NCBI RefSeq assembly: GCF_000719335.1
Contig: NZ_JOGB01000008.1
Location: 62,001-126,000, forward strand
Reading direction: 5' to 3'
Length of the DNA stretch: 64,000 bases
Source: Streptomyces sp. NRRL S-87
GTDB lineage: Bacteria; Actinomycetota; Actinomycetes; Streptomycetales; Streptomycetaceae
Numbering within the stretch: the first letter of the stretch is position 1; every line of letters starts with the position of its first letter. This document shows positions 62,471 through 64,000 of this stretch, piece by piece. The notes under the pieces are model-generated. The model saw only the letters and a list, made by a program, of their open reading frames with translations, was not told the origin of the DNA and did no database searches. The position numbers were made by a program, and so were the translations under genes.

Positions 62471-62979
62471 GCCAGGAAGCGTTCGATGCGGCCGAGGTCC
62501 AGTTCGACGGCGAGCGAGACCGCGACGATCGCGTGGTCGACGTTGGCCGCGAGGATCTGGCCCTCGGAGCGCTTCGAGGAGGTGGAGCGGACGAAGGCGG
62601 TGCGCCGGTCGAGGCAGGTCCGGACGTACCGGGGGGTGCCGTGCGGCTCCACGGCCGCCCAGTCACCGGTGCAGATCACCCGGAGCGGGTCGTGGGGGGT
62701 GACGAACGCGGTGTCCGCCCGGACGAGCCCGTGGGGGGTGACGACGTCGCACTGGCCGCGGTCGACCCGGACCACCCGGCCCGGTACGAGGCCTTCGGCG
62801 GCGTACGGGGCGAAGGCGGTGGCCCAGTCCGCGTCCCAGCCGTACGGGACGAGCGCGGCGGCCGCCGCGTCGGCGTCACCGGCGCCGTCACCGGAGGCGA
62901 CGGAGGAGGCGCGCGACGTGGACGGGGGGAAGGAAAGGAGCGAAGAGGTGGAGCGGTCCTGCGGGGAGGAGAGAGACAA
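62446..62979 (-). pseudogene. rsgA: rsgA, 5' part, cut by element insertion
   Basis: RsgA is a GTPase that helps mature the small ribosomal subunit. The frame covers the OB-fold and linker: GRVVRVDRGQCDVVT, RAVFVRSTSSKRSEGQ-like (here TAFVRSTSSKRSEGQILAANVDHAIVAVSL) and ERFLALAWES. It then stops, before the GTPase motifs and the C-terminal zinc site. Streptomyces RsgA of this type is about 350-370 residues; only about 177 are here. TTG 62979 with GAAGGG is the start. A second intact rsgA-type gene may exist elsewhere. Confidence 0.82.
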
Positions 62980-63039
62980 GGGAGACCCTTCGAAGGGTGG
63001 CCCCGGCGGTGCGCGACACGGCGCGCGAAGAGGAAGGAG

Positions 63040-63111
63040 TCAGCCGGCGGCCACGGAGGTGGCAATGATCAGCTTCTGAATGCGGGCAGCGCCTCGCTCG
63101 ACGGCAATCAT
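63040..63111 (-). CDS. Possible 23-residue leader peptide upstream of rsgA
   Basis: ATG 63111 has a perfect AGGAGG eight bases upstream and opens a 23-codon frame ending 61 bases before rsgA. The peptide is basic at first and hydrophobic later (KLIIATSVAAG). It could be a leader for rsgA control or a small protein. Confidence 0.4.
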   Translation of the reverse strand: MIAVERGAARIQKLIIATSVAAG

Positions 63112-63370
63112 CGAAGTCCACCTCCTGGTCGATCCCATGGGTCAGTCCCATGTCCACGTACGGCCGTTCACCACGAACGGCCCTCGGGGAGCGTCTCGCC
63201 CCCTGAGTACGCATGAACCATAACCCTCCCCCGCGCACCGCCGTCAATTCATTTTCCGCACGTCCCCGACCAGCGGTTTCCCCCGGTGGGGCGGCCGCCT
63301 CACCGGGGGCCGGCCGCCCGTGACCGTTTCCTTCAAGACGCCCGGCCGGCCCGGCCGCCACCATGGCCGC

Positions 63371-63805
63371 ATGACCGATTCCCGCACTCCGTTCCCCGCT
63401 CCCCGCCTGGACCTGGTCGGCCTGGTGGTCTCCGACATGGCCGCCTCGCTCGCCTTCTACCGCCTCCTCGGCCTCGCTCTCCCGCCGGAGGCCGACGCCG
63501 AGCCGCACGTGGAGGCGGAGCTGCCGGGCGGGCTGCGGCTCGCCTGGGACACCGAGCAGGTGGTCCGCTCCTTCGACCCGTCCTGGACCCGGCCCCCGGC
63601 CGGCAGCGGCGGCCGGTGCGAGCTGGCCTTCCGGTGCGCCTCGCCGGCCGCGGTGGACGCGCTGTACGAGGAGCTCACCGCCGCCGGCCACGAGGGCCAC
63701 CTCAAGCCCTGGGACGCGTTCTGGGGCCAGCGCTACGCGGTCCTCCGCGACCCGGACGGCACCGGCGTCTCCCTCTTCGCCCCGCTCCGGACCGGCACGC
63801 CCTGA
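63371..63805 (+). CDS. VOC/glyoxalase-family protein
   Basis: This 144-residue protein has the VOC pattern [23 protein letters not shown] and [22 protein letters not shown] proteins bind a metal or a drug; this one has no adjacent partner. ATG 63371 is supported by family length. It lies outside the element. Confidence 0.87.
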   Translation: MTDSRTPFPAPRLDLVGLVVSDMAASLAFYRLLGLALPPEADAEPHVEAELPGGLRLAWDTEQVVRSFDPSWTRPPAGSGGRCELAFRCASPAAVDALYEELTAAGHEGHLKPWDAFWGQRYAVLRDPDGTGVSLFAPLRTGTP

Positions 63806-64000
63806 GCGGTGTACGCGCCCAGCGTCGTCCCCGCCAGCTCGCGCACCTCGCGCGCCAGATGGGCCTGGTCGGCGCAGCCGACGGCGTGCGCGACCGCGGC
63901 GGCCGGCATGCCGGACCGGGCCAGGGCCAGGGCCCGGCGCAGCCGCAGCACCCGGGCCAGCGTCTTGGGCCCGTAACCGAACGCCGCCAGCGAGCGGCGG
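63733..64000 (-). CDS. AraC-family regulator, partial
   Basis: Only the C-terminal 88 residues are in the window. They hold the AraC helix-turn-helix end: [23 protein letters not shown], then [22 protein letters not shown]. The gene runs beyond the window's right edge and overlaps the convergent VOC gene's end by 73 bases. Confidence 0.85.
   Translation of the reverse strand, partial: RRSLAAFGYGPKTLARVLRLRRALALARSGMPAAAVAHAVGCADQAHLAREVRELAGTTLGAYTAQGVPVRSGAKRETPVPSGSRRTA

Noticed and set aside
1..64000. CRISPR arrays, rRNA and tRNA genes
   Set aside because: No regularly spaced repeats with unique spacers and no rRNA or tRNA signatures were found on reading either strand.

Overview
High GC, overlapping stop/start codons throughout, and many actinobacterial families (WhiB, DUF317, DUF2637, DUF4913, SCO6880-type transfer proteins, MAB_1171c-type membrane protein) point to Streptomyces or a close relative. 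I read almost the whole window (about 1-62450) as the right-hand part of one large integrated conjugative element. The large serine integrase gene lies at about 60782-62378. Just beyond it, at about 62450, a housekeeping rsgA GTPase gene is cut off after about 177 codons. That fits site-specific insertion into rsgA, with the left end outside the window. Beyond the junction are chromosomal genes: the 5' part of rsgA, a VOC/glyoxalase protein and an AraC-type regulator.

Layout. (1) 21-767: an orphan beta-class DNA methyltransferase. (2) 1263-10825: a plus-strand conjugation operon (lytic transglycosylase/NlpC wall hydrolase, small membrane protein, VirB8-like and TrbL/VirB6-like proteins, SCO6880-type protein, VirB4-like ATPase and accessory genes). 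(3) 11981-25551: a second plus-strand transfer/accessory operon (relaxase-like protein lacking one metal-binding His, a frameshifted TraG/TraD coupling protein, a DnaB-N-like protein, a broken C5-cytosine methyltransferase, a RelE-like protein, a tandem winged-helix protein, DUF317 proteins). (4) 25991-35822: a minus-strand block with a PD-(D/E)xK nuclease, a complete relaxase and MobC, a DUF2637 membrane protein, WhiB, a DnaC-like loader and a replication initiator. (5) 36470-48988: regulation and cargo (XRE regulator, HAD hydrolase, ImmA-type peptidase with membrane partner, IS5 remnant, ARMT1-like phosphatase, SIR2-domain protein, RsbW-like ATPase, aminoglycoside-type nucleotidyltransferase, PPC-domain protein, L-asparaginase, zinc-ribbon XRE regulator). 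(6) 49145-58197: a tightly packed biosynthetic operon. (7) 58316-62378: small genes and the integrase.

The most interesting part is the operon at 49145-58197. It combines a PEP-mutase-like enzyme, a D-2-hydroxyacid dehydrogenase, a kinase, a NUDIX protein, a TylF-type methyltransferase and a nucleotidyltransferase with a radical SAM/SPASM enzyme, a 2OG-Fe(II) oxygenase and an HExxH-type putative peptide hydroxylase. A 53-codon gene at 57088-57249, followed directly by a strong hairpin, looks like the precursor peptide. This is therefore a candidate RiPP cluster with C-P (phosphonate)-type chemistry. A near-identical 20-bp imperfect palindrome lies upstream of the operon and upstream of the nucleotidyltransferase gene at 45269.

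Three other signals stand out. A leader of about 135 nt is conserved in opposite orientations before the wall-hydrolase operon (about 1130-1262) and before the gene at 35496-35822. The 9-mer GGTGACCGG is dense at 31969-32644. Single-base frameshifts recur in otherwise well-preserved genes (traD, cytosine methyltransferase, integrase, a small gene at 58766), mostly in short homopolymers, so some may be sequence errors rather than true decay.
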